A stretch of 64,000 nt of DNA, taken from Burkholderia sp. IMCC1007 (lineage in GTDB: Bacteria; Pseudomonadota; Gammaproteobacteria; Burkholderiales; Burkholderiaceae). Made by a program: the position numbers and the translations under genes. Positions 15,938-25,121 of this stretch are shown one piece after another. The notes under the pieces were generated by a model that did no database searches, was not told where the DNA came from, and saw nothing but the letters and a program-made list of their open reading frames with translations. Numbering within the stretch: the first letter of the stretch is position 1; the number at the start of each line of letters is the position of its first letter. The DNA is taken from NCBI RefSeq assembly GCF_027257875.1, contig NZ_JAPVQY010000001.1, forward strand, positions 434,001 through 498,000. Reading direction: 5' to 3'.

Positions 15938-16849
15938 TCACCGCACCGCTTCGAACGCACTGATCAACAGCGCGCCGGCAGCAATCACGAGGCAACCGCC
16001 CGCCCGACGCGGCGTCAGCCGCTCGCCGAGATACACGCGCGCGATCAGCGCCGCAAACACCACGCTCGTCTCGCGCAACGCCGACACCGGGCCCATCGGC
16101 GCGCGATCCATCGCCCAGATCACGATCCCGTACGCGAGCGCCGCGAATACGCCGCCGCACGCCGCCTTCGCCGTTTCGCCGACATCCTGCGTGAGCCGCA
16201 GCGAGCCCGCCCGCAGCCGGTAGTACGCGCCCATCATCAGCCCGGTCAGCACGAACATCCACGCGGTATAGCCGATCGTGCTGCCGCTTTCTCGCACGCC
16301 GATCCCGTCGACCACGCTGTACGCGGCGATCGACACGCCGGTCGCAAACGCGGTCGGCAGCACCTGCGTCATCCGGTGCCGCGCACCGCGTCCTCGCTCC
16401 AGCCCGATCGCCATGATCCCCGCGCAGATCAGCACGAGCCCGAATTGCGCGCCGACGTTCAGCCGCTCGCCGGCGAACGCCGCCGCGCCCAGCGTGACGA
16501 GCAGCGGTGCGGTGCCGCGCGCGACCGGGTACGCAACGGTCAGGTCGCCGTGTTCGTATGCGCGCACCAGCAGCAGCGTATAGACGACGTGGAGCGCCGC
16601 CGACGCGACGACATACGCCCAGCTCGCCGGCGAGATCGGCGCGGCGGCCGGCAGGAACAGCAGCGCGAACAGCCCGATCGCGATCTGCAGCACGGTGGCC
16701 GAACGCAGCCGGTCGCCGCTGCTGCGCACGAGCGCATTCCATGACGCGTGCAGGAACGCGGCGCACAGCACGGCAAACAAAACGGGAATCGGCACGCTGA
16801 ATACTCGCTGACGGTCGGCAACGCGAAATCGTCGCCGCGGGCCGTCCAT
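15938..16849 (-). CDS. EamA/DMT superfamily membrane transporter
   Basis: This is a protein of about 303 residues with ten predicted membrane segments arranged as two EamA repeats. The second repeat ends with VSALRETSVVFAALIARVYLGERL, where the conserved R-E-T and GE blocks are typical of drug/metabolite exporters. The first 18 residues from the ATG at 16849 are Arg-rich; a GTG at about 16795 just before the first membrane segment is an alternative start. No ribosome site decides between them. It is transcribed towards the Lrp gene and ends 49 bp from its stop. The substrate is unknown. Confidence 0.8.
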   Translation of the reverse strand: MDGPRRRFRVADRQRVFSVPIPVLFAVLCAAFLHASWNALVRSSGDRLRSATVLQIAIGLFALLFLPAAAPISPASWAYVVASAALHVVYTLLLVRAYEHGDLTVAYPVARGTAPLLVTLGAAAFAGERLNVGAQFGLVLICAGIMAIGLERGRGARHRMTQVLPTAFATGVSIAAYSVVDGIGVRESGSTIGYTAWMFVLTGLMMGAYYRLRAGSLRLTQDVGETAKAACGGVFAALAYGIVIWAMDRAPMGPVSALRETSVVFAALIARVYLGERLTPRRAGGCLVIAAGALLISAFEAVR

Positions 16850-17206
16850 CGTATGAATGCGTCACGCGATTGTCAAAAACCACCCGCCGTCAGACCGCCC
16901 GATCGGCGCCAGCCACCGCCCGCCGCGCGCCATCGCCCGCCCGATATGGCGTCCGAGGCAGTGATCGGAGGGGCCGGCCGAATGTGTCGCAACGGTCGCG
17001 GACGCCCCGCCCCTTTCCGTTTTCTTTCGCCGCCCTCCGCGCCGTAATGAAATCGATACCGCAACGCAACCCTCGCGAAACCGCTCCGCCCCCATATCTT
17101 CATACCGAGCTGTTTCAATGCCGGTGCTCTATCGACGCGCTCCGCGCCGAACCGACACGGCGACGGGGCCGATCTCCACCATCGCAACCCAATCTGGAGC
17201 TTCCCG
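16850..17206. other. 357-bp intergenic stretch without a gene
   Basis: This stretch separates the divergent DMT exporter and phosphoesterase genes. It contains no convincing open frame and no strong dyad. A GGAG ribosome site for the next gene lies at its right end. I looked for tandem CTGTCAT repeats of a Pho box and did not find any. Confidence 0.5.
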
Positions 17207-18880
17207 ATGTTCCGTCAAGCCTTGCTCGTCACCGCCTGCGCCGGCGCAGCGCTTGCGCTGTTCGCCTGCGGCGGCAGCGACGATCCCACGTCGACGCCCG
17301 CCGTGTCGTCGCAGGACGCGCTGCAGACCGCCACGCCGATCAAGCACGTCGTCGTGATCTATGGCGAAAACGTGTCGTTCGACCACTACTTCGGCACCTA
17401 CCCGAACGCGTCGAACCCGTCGGGCGAACCGGCATTCACCGCGAAGCCCGGCACGCCGGCGATCAACGGGTTGTCCGGCACGCTGCTCACCGCGAACCCG
17501 AACTTCACGAACACGGCCAACGGCACCGACGCCGCGAACCCGTTCCGCCTCGATCGCACGCAGGCCGCGACCGCCGACCAGAACCACGCATACACGGCCG
17601 AGCAGCAGGCCGAGGACAACGGCCTCGCGGACCTGTTCCCGAAATACACCGGCAAGGGCTCGTCCGGCGGCGCCGGCGCATTCGGCACGAAGGGCCAGGT
17701 GATGGGCTACTTCGACGGCAACACCGTCACCGCGCTGTGGAACTACGCGCAGCGCTTCGCGATGAGCGACAACGCATACACGACGGTGTACGGCCCGTCG
17801 ACGCCGGGCGCGCTGAACGTCGTGTCGGGCCAGACCAACGGGATGCAGATCGTCAAGACGTCGAAACAGCCGTCGACCCTCGCCGCCAGCTCTTACTACA
17901 TCAACGACGGCCAGGGCGGCTTCACGATGATCAACGACGTCGACCCGGGCTACGACGTGTGTTCGAGCACGACCGACCAGGCGATGATGACCGGCAAGAA
18001 CATCGGCGACCTGCTGAACGGCGCGAAGATCACGTGGGGCGGCTTCATGGGCGGCTTCAACCTGTCGACGACCAACGGCAACGGCACGACGGGCTGCGCG
18101 CGCAGCACGGTCGCCACCGCCGTGAACGCCGCGACGGCCGACTACATCCCGCACCACAACTGGTTCCAGTACTACGGGTCGACGTCGAACCCGCAGCACA
18201 CGCGGCCGAGCTCGGTCGCGGCGATCGGTTCGAGCGTCGAAGCCGACGGCAAGACCGCCGAGCCGGCGAACCACCAGTACGACACCGACGACTTCTTCGC
18301 GGCCGTGAAGGCCGGCAACTTCCCGTCGGTCAGCTTCCTGAAGGCGCCTGCCGCACAGGACGGGCACGCAGGCTATTCGGATCCGCTCGACGAACAGGCG
18401 TTCGTGACGAAGGTCGTCAACTTCCTGCAGCAGCAGCCCGACTGGCAGAACACCGCCGTGATCGTCACCTATGACGATTCGGACGGCTGGTACGACCACG
18501 CGTACACGGCACCGACCCACGCGTCGTCCGACGCGGTCGATCAGGTGAACGGCAACGGCAAGTGCGGCTCGGGCGGCACCACCGGCGTGAACGGCGGCAC
18601 CGTGAACGGCCGCTGCGGCCCGGGTGTGCGCATTCCGCTGGTCGTGATCTCGCCGTACGCGAAGCAGAACTACGTCGACCACACGCAGATCGACCAGGCG
18701 TCCGTCGTGCGCTTCATCGAGGACAACTGGCTCGGCGGCCAGCGCATCGGCGGCGGTTCGTTCGATGCGTCGGCGGGCGATCTGCGCGGGCTGTTCGACT
18801 TCTCGTCGAAGCCGAATACCGCGCCGCTGTATCTCGATCCGACGCAAGGCACCGTGCTGAGCGCCGCGCCGGCGATCTGA
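17207..18880 (+). CDS. Acid phosphatase/phospholipase C-family phosphoesterase (AcpA type), lipoprotein
   Basis: This is a 557-residue exported phosphoesterase (PF04185). A signal sequence ending LALFAC gives a lipobox-like site with Cys21, so it may be lipid-anchored. The active-site block IKHVVVIYGENVSFDHYFGTYP supplies the metal-binding Glu/Asn (GEN) residues shared by AcpA acid phosphatases and bacterial phospholipases C, and VIVTYDDSDGWYDH is the second metal-site block. Length and layout match Francisella/Burkholderia AcpA rather than PlcN. A GGAG site supports the start. The di-haem peroxidase gene follows 122 bp downstream on the same strand. Confidence 0.88.
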   Translation: MFRQALLVTACAGAALALFACGGSDDPTSTPAVSSQDALQTATPIKHVVVIYGENVSFDHYFGTYPNASNPSGEPAFTAKPGTPAINGLSGTLLTANPNFTNTANGTDAANPFRLDRTQAATADQNHAYTAEQQAEDNGLADLFPKYTGKGSSGGAGAFGTKGQVMGYFDGNTVTALWNYAQRFAMSDNAYTTVYGPSTPGALNVVSGQTNGMQIVKTSKQPSTLAASSYYINDGQGGFTMINDVDPGYDVCSSTTDQAMMTGKNIGDLLNGAKITWGGFMGGFNLSTTNGNGTTGCARSTVATAVNAATADYIPHHNWFQYYGSTSNPQHTRPSSVAAIGSSVEADGKTAEPANHQYDTDDFFAAVKAGNFPSVSFLKAPAAQDGHAGYSDPLDEQAFVTKVVNFLQQQPDWQNTAVIVTYDDSDGWYDHAYTAPTHASSDAVDQVNGNGKCGSGGTTGVNGGTVNGRCGPGVRIPLVVISPYAKQNYVDHTQIDQASVVRFIEDNWLGGQRIGGGSFDASAGDLRGLFDFSSKPNTAPLYLDPTQGTVLSAAPAI

Positions 18881-18916
18881 CCGGCAGCGCGTAACACGTC
18901 GCAGCAAGCAGCAGCA

Positions 18917-18939
18917 GGCCGGCGCTTCGTGCGCCGGCC
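18917..18939 (+). terminator. Hairpin after the phosphoesterase gene
   Basis: GGCCGGCGC-TTCGT-GCGCCGGCC is a perfect 9-bp stem located 36 bp after the stop at 18880. The following sequence is only moderately T-rich (GTTGCCATTTCATTTC), so it may be a weak terminator or attenuator that allows some read-through into the peroxidase gene. Confidence 0.5.
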
Positions 18940-19002
18940 GTTGCCATTTCATTTCACGCGCCGCGTCATGCGGCGCCCGAACCCCGGCTTCCGATCGACA
19001 GC

Positions 19003-20424
19003 ATGACAGTTCGTCCCGCGTACTCGTCTCCCGACGCATCCGGCGCCGCCGCGCCGCGTTCCCCCTCCCGCGCATTGCGCCGTACGGCGCTCGCGCTCGG
19101 CGCGGCCGTGCTCGGCTACGGCGCGTTCGCGATCGCGTTTCCGGCCCGCACGCCGGCGGCGATCGGCGACGTCGTCGCCGACTGGACGGGCGCCAATCCG
19201 CATCCGGTCGTGCTGCAGCGGCCGGCCGCGCAGCCGTTGTCCGCGGTCGCGCAACTGGGACGCGCGCTGTTCGTCGATCCGTCGCTGTCGGCTTCCGGCA
19301 AGCAGTCGTGCGCGTCGTGCCATAGCCCCGATCACGCGTATGGGCCGCCGAACGCGCTCGACGTGCAGCCGGGCGGCCTCGCGATGACGCAGCAGGGTTA
19401 TCGTCCGCCGCCGTCGCTCATGTACCTGTACCGGCAGCCCAACTTCAGCATCGGCCCCGATGCCGGCGAAAACGACGCCGCGCCGAGCGTCGCGCAGCAG
19501 GCCGCGTCGGCGGCCGGCGTCGTCAAGGCGCAGAAGGTGGCCGGCACGTCGGCGGCACCGCAGCTCGTGCCGCAAGGCGGCATGTTCTGGGACGGCCGCG
19601 CCGATACGCTGCAGCAGCAGGCATTCGGGCCGCTGCTGAATCCGGTCGAAATGGCGAACGCAAGCATCGGCGACGTCGCGCAGAAGCTCGCGCAGTCGTC
19701 GCACCGCGCGCAGTTCGAGCGGTTGTTCGGGCCGCGCGTGTTCGACAGCCCGCAGCTCGCGGTGTCGGAAGCGATGTTCGCGATCGCGCGGTATCAGGTC
19801 GAGGATCCGTCGTTCCACCCGTACAACAGCAAGTACGATCGCTGGCTCGAAGGCCGCGCGCGCCTCACGCAGGCCGAGCTGCGCGGGCTGCGGCTGTTCA
19901 ACGATCCGGACAAGGCCAACTGTGCCGGCTGCCACCTGTCGAAGCCCGGCAAGGACGGCTTGCCGCCGATGTTCACCGACTATCAGTACGAGGCGCTCGG
20001 CGCGCCGCGCAACCGGCAGCTCGCGCAGAACCGCAACCCGGCGTTCTACGATCTCGGCGTGTGCGGGCCGTTCCGCGACGACCTGGAGGACCAGACGCAG
20101 TATTGCGGGATGTTCCTCACGCCGACGCTGCGCAACGCCGCGACGCGCCACGTGTTCTTCCACAACGGCGTGTTCCATACGCTCGATCAGGTGATGGCGT
20201 TCTACAACGAGCGCAGCATCTCGCCGCAGAAGTTCTATTCGCGCGGCGCGGACGGCAAGGTCGACGAATACGACGATATTCCGGCCAAGTACCGCGCGAA
20301 CGTCGACGTGACCGATGCGCCGTTCGATCGCAAGCCGGGCGACAAGCCCGCGATGACCGCGCAGGACATCCAGGACATCGAAGCGTTTCTCGGCACGCTG
20401 ACCGACGCGCCCGCGCAACACTGA
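19003..20424 (+). CDS. Di-haem cytochrome c peroxidase family protein
   Basis: This is a 473-residue protein with a single N-terminal membrane/signal segment (about residues 28-48) and two c-type haem sites: CASCH (Cys103-His107) and CAGCH (Cys307-His311). These match the CcpA/MauG superfamily (PF03150), periplasmic peroxidases that reduce H2O2 with electrons from cytochromes. LGRALFVDPSLSASGKQSC and FGPLLNPVEMAN are further family blocks, as is the distal TPTLRNAATRHVFFHNGVF segment. It is longer than classical CcpA (about 320 residues). It is probably linked to the preceding phosphoesterase gene. Confidence 0.9.
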   Translation: MTVRPAYSSPDASGAAAPRSPSRALRRTALALGAAVLGYGAFAIAFPARTPAAIGDVVADWTGANPHPVVLQRPAAQPLSAVAQLGRALFVDPSLSASGKQSCASCHSPDHAYGPPNALDVQPGGLAMTQQGYRPPPSLMYLYRQPNFSIGPDAGENDAAPSVAQQAASAAGVVKAQKVAGTSAAPQLVPQGGMFWDGRADTLQQQAFGPLLNPVEMANASIGDVAQKLAQSSHRAQFERLFGPRVFDSPQLAVSEAMFAIARYQVEDPSFHPYNSKYDRWLEGRARLTQAELRGLRLFNDPDKANCAGCHLSKPGKDGLPPMFTDYQYEALGAPRNRQLAQNRNPAFYDLGVCGPFRDDLEDQTQYCGMFLTPTLRNAATRHVFFHNGVFHTLDQVMAFYNERSISPQKFYSRGADGKVDEYDDIPAKYRANVDVTDAPFDRKPGDKPAMTAQDIQDIEAFLGTLTDAPAQH

Positions 20425-20448
20425 GCGCCGGTCCAGCGCCGCATCGGG

Positions 20449-21180
20449 TCAGCAGCGCGCGCGGATGCAGAGGAAGGCCGGTGCGCGCGACAGCTCCGCA
20501 TGGAGTCGTTCGGATACGGCCTTCATCTCCGGCAGCGGCGTCGGTTCGACCAAGCGGTCGAGCCGCCAGCCGGCATCGGCGAGCGCGTTCAGGATGTCGG
20601 CAAGCGGGCGGCGCCAGGCTTCGACATACGGCTTCGGTTCGCCGAAACCCGACCAGTAGAGGCCGAACCGGTTCGTGTCGAAGTACGTGCCCTCCCCGTG
20701 CGTGCGCTCGTCCATCCAGTCGCGCATCGGATGCGCCATCGAGAACGCCAGCGTCGCGCCAGGCCGCGCGACGCGCCGGAATTCGCGCAGCGTCGGCGCG
20801 AGATCGCGCACATAGTCGAACGCGAGCGAGCACAGAATCTTGTCGAATGACTGGTCGGGCAACCACGCGAGCGGCGCCTCCAGGTCGCCTTCCGCGACGT
20901 CGACCGCCAGCCCGGCGCAACGCGTTCGCGCAAGCGCGACCATCTCCGGCGTCACGTCGAACGCATGCACGATCGCACCGTGGCGCGCGAGGTGCTCGCT
21001 GCAGATGCCGGGCCCGCAGCCGGCGTCGAGCACCGTCAGGCCGTCGACGTCGCCGAGCAGCGCCATCGTCGCCGGCCGTTCGTAGAGTGCGTTGTGCGCC
21101 TTGGTCGGCGCGATGTCCGCGTAGCGTTGCGCGAAGCTCGCGTATGCGCGGCGGGCGGGTGGGTCGTTCGGGTCGGGCAT
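20449..21180 (-). CDS. Class I SAM-dependent methyltransferase
   Basis: This is a 243-residue protein with a Methyltransf_11/UbiE-type Rossmann fold. Motif I is VLDAGCGPGICSEHLA (about residues 49-64), the acidic end of strand 2 is in HAFDVTPEMVALAR, and motif post-I is EGDLEAPLAWLPDQSFDKILCSLAFDYV. The substrate is not evident; a small molecule is most likely. It is convergent with the peroxidase gene, 24 bp apart, and upstream of no obvious partner. Confidence 0.87.
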   Translation of the reverse strand: MPDPNDPPARRAYASFAQRYADIAPTKAHNALYERPATMALLGDVDGLTVLDAGCGPGICSEHLARHGAIVHAFDVTPEMVALARTRCAGLAVDVAEGDLEAPLAWLPDQSFDKILCSLAFDYVRDLAPTLREFRRVARPGATLAFSMAHPMRDWMDERTHGEGTYFDTNRFGLYWSGFGEPKPYVEAWRRPLADILNALADAGWRLDRLVEPTPLPEMKAVSERLHAELSRAPAFLCIRARC

Positions 21181-21257
21181 GCGGTGTCCGTCGGTGGGAA
21201 TCGGGGTGTCGATTCTGCCCGATCGGAACGGGGACGGCGATGGTCGAATGCGGTCGC

Positions 21258-21701
21258 CTATCGCGGGTTCTCGGCCCGGTACGTGCTGCCCGGGCGCGGG
21301 ATGAGCTTCTTCGCGGCGGTGTCCAGTTCCTTGCCGTGATACAGATCCATGCACTTCAGGTAGTCGAACTTGACGTCCGCGACTTCCGAATCGACAACCG
21401 GATTCCGGTAATCGCGCGCAAGGTACTTCGCCACCAGCGCATGCACGACATCCGGCGCGCGCTCCAGGTCGTAGTAGCTCCAGTCGCGCAACGCGTTCGT
21501 GCTGCTGCCGATGTCCTTGCTCACGGCGGGCGCCTGCTTGTAGGCGGTAGCCAGACACTGCGCGAGCACCATGTCCTTGAAGTTCTGCAGGTATGTCCGT
21601 GAACCGGCTTCCGGCGACGTTTGAGCCGCTTCCTTTGCCGACACCGTTGCAAGAGGCAGCACAGCGCAAGCCAGTGCGATCGCAATCCAGACTCCCTTCA
21701 T
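21258..21701 (-). CDS. Tai4-like T6SS amidase immunity protein
   Basis: This is a 147-residue exported protein. The signal peptide covers about residues 1-22 (MKGVWIAIALACAVLPLATVSA), and the mature part is helical with the order YLQNFKDMVLAQCLATAYK, a central DLERAPDVVHALVAKYLARDY helix, and KFDYLKCMDLYHGKELD. This matches the pattern of Tai4 proteins (PF16695), periplasmic antitoxins that block the Tae4 NlpC/P60 amidase. Two Cys fit the conserved disulfide. The ATG at 21701 has GGAG upstream. No Tae4 gene, Hcp, VgrG or other T6SS gene is in the window, so it looks like an orphan immunity gene. Confidence 0.7.
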   Translation of the reverse strand: MKGVWIAIALACAVLPLATVSAKEAAQTSPEAGSRTYLQNFKDMVLAQCLATAYKQAPAVSKDIGSSTNALRDWSYYDLERAPDVVHALVAKYLARDYRNPVVDSEVADVKFDYLKCMDLYHGKELDTAAKKLIPRPGSTYRAENPR

Positions 21702-21746
21702 GACAGGCTCCAAAAATTCGCACGATGCGCACGATAGCGTGCGCCG

Positions 21747-23069
21747 TCAGAACAGATACATTCCCCCGACGAACACCACGCCCGAAAACAGCAGCGTCGT
21801 CACGCAGTACCCCATGATGTCGCGCACGCCGAGCCCCGCGATCGCCAGCGCGGGCAGCGCCCAGAACGGCTGCGCCATGTTGGTCCACGCCTCGCCGTAC
21901 GCGATCGCCATGGCCGCCTTGCCGAGATCGGCGCCGAGCGCCTGCGCGGCCGGCATCACGAACGGCCCTTGCACGACCCAGTGGCCGCCGCCCGACGGCA
22001 CCGCGAAGTTGATCACGGCCGAGCTCAGGAACGCAAGCAGCGGGAACGTGTGCACGTTCGCGATATCGACGAACCACTTGGTGATCACGCCCGCGAGCCC
22101 CGAGTGATCCATCAGCGCCTGGATGCCCGCGTAGAACGGGAACTGGATCATGATCCCGGACGCGCCGCGCGCCGCGCCGGCCACCGCGCGCGCATAGGCC
22201 ATCGGCGTCCGGTGCAGCAGGATGCCGGCCGCGAGGAACGCAAGGTTCACGGTATCGATGTCGAGCGCGAAGCCCTTCTGCATGAAGCGCAGCACGAGGA
22301 ACACCGCGCACAGCGCCGCGACGAAGATCGACAGCGCGCGGCTCTCTTCCAGTCGTTCGGCGAACGTCGCGTCGGGTCCGAGCTGACGCTCGACGCTCGG
22401 CGGCTCGGCGAGCAGCGCCGGATCGACGCTGACGACCTCGCCGGGCTTCGGCATCATCATCCGCGCGAGAAACGGCAGCATCACGATCAGCCCGATCGTG
22501 ATGAACGCGTTGTAGCCGGTGAAGATCGTGTGCGACACGGGAATCAGCCCGATGGTCTTTTCCATCGGATTGCCCTTGGTCGCGGCGACGAGCGGGACGG
22601 AACCCGACAGCCCGCCGTGCCAGCTCAGGAAGCCCATGTATGCGGACGCAACGAGCAGCCGGTAATCGCTGCCGGCCACGCGGCGCGCGACTTCACGCGC
22701 GAGCATCGCGCCGAGCACGAGGCCGAAGCCCCAGTTGATCGCACACGCAAGCGCGCCGACGAACGCGACGAGCATCACGCCCTGCCCCGGCGTGCGCGCG
22801 GTGCTTGCGAGCGCAACGAGCATGCGCCGCACGGGCGGCGAACTCGCGAGCGCGTGGCCGGTGACGAGAATCATCACCATCTGCATCGAGAACGCGAGCA
22901 GGTTCCAGAAGCCCGAGCCCCACATCGTCGTGAGCTGCGCGGGCGTGTTCGGCGTGAGGCCGAACGCGAGCGCGAACGTGACGATCGTCAGCAGGATCGC
23001 GAAAATCAACGGGTCGGGCAGCACGCGGTGGACCACCTGCGTGAAAAAGCGGGAAATGCGTTGAATCAA
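21747..23069 (-). CDS. Short-chain fatty acid transporter, AtoE family
   Basis: This is a 440-residue polytopic inner-membrane protein of the AtoE/SCFA transporter family (PF02667). Family blocks include RVLPDPLIFAILLTIVTFALA near the N-terminus, a SWHGGLSGSVPL segment, and the C-terminal AVINFAVPSGGGHWVVQGPF. It is expected to take up short-chain fatty acids such as acetoacetate or butyrate. The start is taken as TTG at 23069 because GAGGAG lies 6 bases upstream and the residues before it do not look coding. No thiolase or CoA-transferase gene is adjacent. Confidence 0.88.
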   Translation of the reverse strand: MIQRISRFFTQVVHRVLPDPLIFAILLTIVTFALAFGLTPNTPAQLTTMWGSGFWNLLAFSMQMVMILVTGHALASSPPVRRMLVALASTARTPGQGVMLVAFVGALACAINWGFGLVLGAMLAREVARRVAGSDYRLLVASAYMGFLSWHGGLSGSVPLVAATKGNPMEKTIGLIPVSHTIFTGYNAFITIGLIVMLPFLARMMMPKPGEVVSVDPALLAEPPSVERQLGPDATFAERLEESRALSIFVAALCAVFLVLRFMQKGFALDIDTVNLAFLAAGILLHRTPMAYARAVAGAARGASGIMIQFPFYAGIQALMDHSGLAGVITKWFVDIANVHTFPLLAFLSSAVINFAVPSGGGHWVVQGPFVMPAAQALGADLGKAAMAIAYGEAWTNMAQPFWALPALAIAGLGVRDIMGYCVTTLLFSGVVFVGGMYLF

Positions 23070-23266
23070 CTTGAGCTCCTCGTTTCCTGATAGGGACGTC
23101 CGCGCGTGTGGTTCGTTGTTCGGTGCGCGGAATCGCGCGGATTCTTGCACAGAACCGCGTGATTTGCTTCGATGTGATCGCCTGCATTTGTCCCGATGGA
23201 TCCGATCGCCAATCCCTCAATCTGCGCGGGCTACTCCGTCTCCCGGTCAGTGAGAGCGTCGCCGCG

Positions 23267-23431
23267 ATGACCCGCGAACAAATTCAAGGGTTTTTCGAAG
23301 CATTGCGGCGGTACAACGGCTATCCGGAGACCGCGCTTTGCTTGCGCGTGATTGTCGTAACGGCTTGTCGTCCCGGCGCGGCGTCGGATGCTGAGTGGGA
23401 CGAGCTCAACGACGAGGGCGAGGTATGGCGC
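23267..23431 (+). pseudogene. Fragment of a P4-type phage integrase (tyrosine recombinase)
   Basis: A 55-codon segment reads MTREQIQGFFEALRRYNGY... followed by VVTACRPGAASDAEWDELN and EVWR. This corresponds to the middle of P4-type integrases, where the first catalytic Arg lies in the T-x-x-R-P-G-E block and is followed by A-x-W-x-E and a W-R turn. The N-terminal DNA-binding part and the rest of the catalytic domain (H-x-x-R, Tyr) are absent, so it is a remnant. It lies just beside hipBA and suggests that this segment arrived with a mobile element. Confidence 0.7.
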
Positions 23432-23523
23432 CCGGCTGCCAGGAGCCGGTGCGATCATGCATGTGCGATACCGTGAGCCGACGAACGCCCGTCTCGCCGA
23501 TTCGCTTTCGGCAACTCCTGCCC

Positions 23524-24783
23524 CTAGCGCAGCAGCGCAACGTTCTCGTCGATTCGACGCTGAATGTCCGTCAGGGTGTCTTCTGTGATGATCCCCTCGT
23601 AGCGGCGCTTCGCAATGGCCGAGAACTGGCTGGCCACTCCGCACATCCCGTCGATCATGTCGCCGGCAGCGGCTGCGGAAAGCTCCGCTTCCTTTGCCAG
23701 TCCGAGCAATGCCGCCCGGTCGATCCGCAGCGCCTCGCCCATGACGTCCATTTGGTGGTAACCGCCCGGCCCCTCGCAGAATGTCACGTCGTAGGCCGGC
23801 GCGAGTTTCCACTGGCCGGATCGCGACATGACGTATGCGAAGTTTTTCGGATGATCGTCGCGATTGTTGAACGCGACATTGAAGACAGCCCGTTCAAACG
23901 CCCGCGCCTTCTCGCGTACGTCGTTGGTGCACATGTGAGTCGCACGCAAGAAGTTCACGTAGTCCAGCGCACCCGGCGTTTTGTAATCGGCACCGGTAAA
24001 CGCGGCAACGCTTTGCATGGGCACGCGCACACCGTCCCGTCGATCGAAACGCCTGGACGCAAATGCCGCCATCCCGTCAGGCAAATTGAAATGCAGCGTG
24101 TCCGGAGTCTCGATGCCGCACATGCGCAAGCACTCGGCGTAGACCATTTCGATCGCGCACACCTCGGGATGCTCTTGCCGGGCCGGGAACTTGACCAACC
24201 ACGCTTCAAAACCCGCCACCGCGGCCGTGGTAAAAACGCCGGACTGCGGATCACGATAGACGAGGGCCTTCGGCCTGGCACCTTGCGGAGGGCCGCCCAC
24301 CTGCAGCAGTTGATGAAGGAATTCGCCGCCCTCACCATTGAGGACTTCCTGTACCTCGGCCGCGAGCCGGTCAAGAGGAATATCCGGCTGCGGTGCCTGG
24401 ATCTCGGGCGCGACCGGCTCGAACGACATGGCGCCCATCGCATGGTTGCCAATGTAAGCCAACCGCTCCATCGGCCCGATGCGTGCCGCGTTGAGACCGC
24501 GGCGTTTGAACAAGCGGTCCATGAGCAACATGCCCCAGCCGTCGGGCAGCGCGTCATAGACTGGGCCGGGCAATCCCAGCTGGTGGGACGGAAAGTCCTT
24601 GCGCAGCCTCGCGCCATGCAATGGGAGCACATAAGACGACAGTTCCAGCCCCCTCTTGCGCGCGTCGTCGCTATATTCGAATACGATCAACGGGCGCCCA
24701 GTGATCGCCGTCGTAGAAACCATCGATCCCCACAGCCAGTCCTCGCCCCAGCCGTCGTAGTAGACATCGATCCGCTCGATCAT
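23524..24783 (-). CDS. hipA: HipA-type toxin kinase
   Basis: This is a 419-residue member of the HipA kinase family. The N-terminal couple-hipA region is followed by the P-loop-like VGGPPQGARPKALVY (about 162-176). The catalytic loop is FNNRDDHPKNF (about 305-315) and the metal-binding DxxxF-type motif is YDVTF (Asp332). E. coli HipA phosphorylates glutamyl-tRNA synthetase and halts growth; the target here is not known. The start ATG overlaps the last 4 bp of the hipB gene (ATGA), which indicates translational coupling. Base composition is lower in GC than the flanking genes. Confidence 0.9.
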   Translation of the reverse strand: MIERIDVYYDGWGEDWLWGSMVSTTAITGRPLIVFEYSDDARKRGLELSSYVLPLHGARLRKDFPSHQLGLPGPVYDALPDGWGMLLMDRLFKRRGLNAARIGPMERLAYIGNHAMGAMSFEPVAPEIQAPQPDIPLDRLAAEVQEVLNGEGGEFLHQLLQVGGPPQGARPKALVYRDPQSGVFTTAAVAGFEAWLVKFPARQEHPEVCAIEMVYAECLRMCGIETPDTLHFNLPDGMAAFASRRFDRRDGVRVPMQSVAAFTGADYKTPGALDYVNFLRATHMCTNDVREKARAFERAVFNVAFNNRDDHPKNFAYVMSRSGQWKLAPAYDVTFCEGPGGYHQMDVMGEALRIDRAALLGLAKEAELSAAAAGDMIDGMCGVASQFSAIAKRRYEGIITEDTLTDIQRRIDENVALLR

Positions 24784-25094
24784 TTCGGGTTGCCCCTCTT
24801 CACGCGCTGACGTTTGGCACTCTTTTCATACCGGTGAACGTCTTCCAGGCTATCGAGCTTCGGCAGGAACAGTCCTTCGAGTTCCTTGCTGCGTCCCAGG
24901 ACCATGGCTACACGGACTACCGTCTCGAGGCTCACATTACGTCCGGCTTCCAGATTGGACACGGTATTGGCACCGACGCCGGCACGCGCGGCTACGTCGC
25001 TCTGCGTCAGTTGCAACGCCAGCCGCTCCGTGCGAAGCCTCGCGCAAAGCAGTGTGACGATTTCAGCGGGCTTGCGAAAGCTTAATTCCAACAT
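24780..25094 (-). CDS. hipB: HipB-type XRE antitoxin/repressor
   Basis: This is a 104-residue protein with a helix-turn-helix of the XRE class (LTQSDVAARAGVGANTVSNLEAGRNVSLETVVRVAMVLG) and a basic C-terminal tail (KSAKRQRVKRGNPK) typical of HipB. It neutralises HipA and represses the operon. The ATG at 25094 is chosen because a -10 box (TATAAT) maps at 25134-25139, so a longer GTG start at 25130 would lie upstream of the transcription start. The gene overlaps hipA by 4 bp. Confidence 0.9.
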   Translation of the reverse strand: MLELSFRKPAEIVTLLCARLRTERLALQLTQSDVAARAGVGANTVSNLEAGRNVSLETVVRVAMVLGRSKELEGLFLPKLDSLEDVHRYEKSAKRQRVKRGNPK

Positions 25095-25121
25095 AGTGCG
25101 GCTTATGGCGCTATATCTGTC

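Noticed and set aside
16850..17206. Pho box upstream of the phosphoesterase gene
   Set aside because: No tandem CTGTCAT-like repeats with 4-bp spacing were found.
23388..23588. Possible continuation of the integrase on another frame
   Set aside because: The sequence after the W-R turn does not match the next integrase block in any frame, so the remnant ends near 23431.
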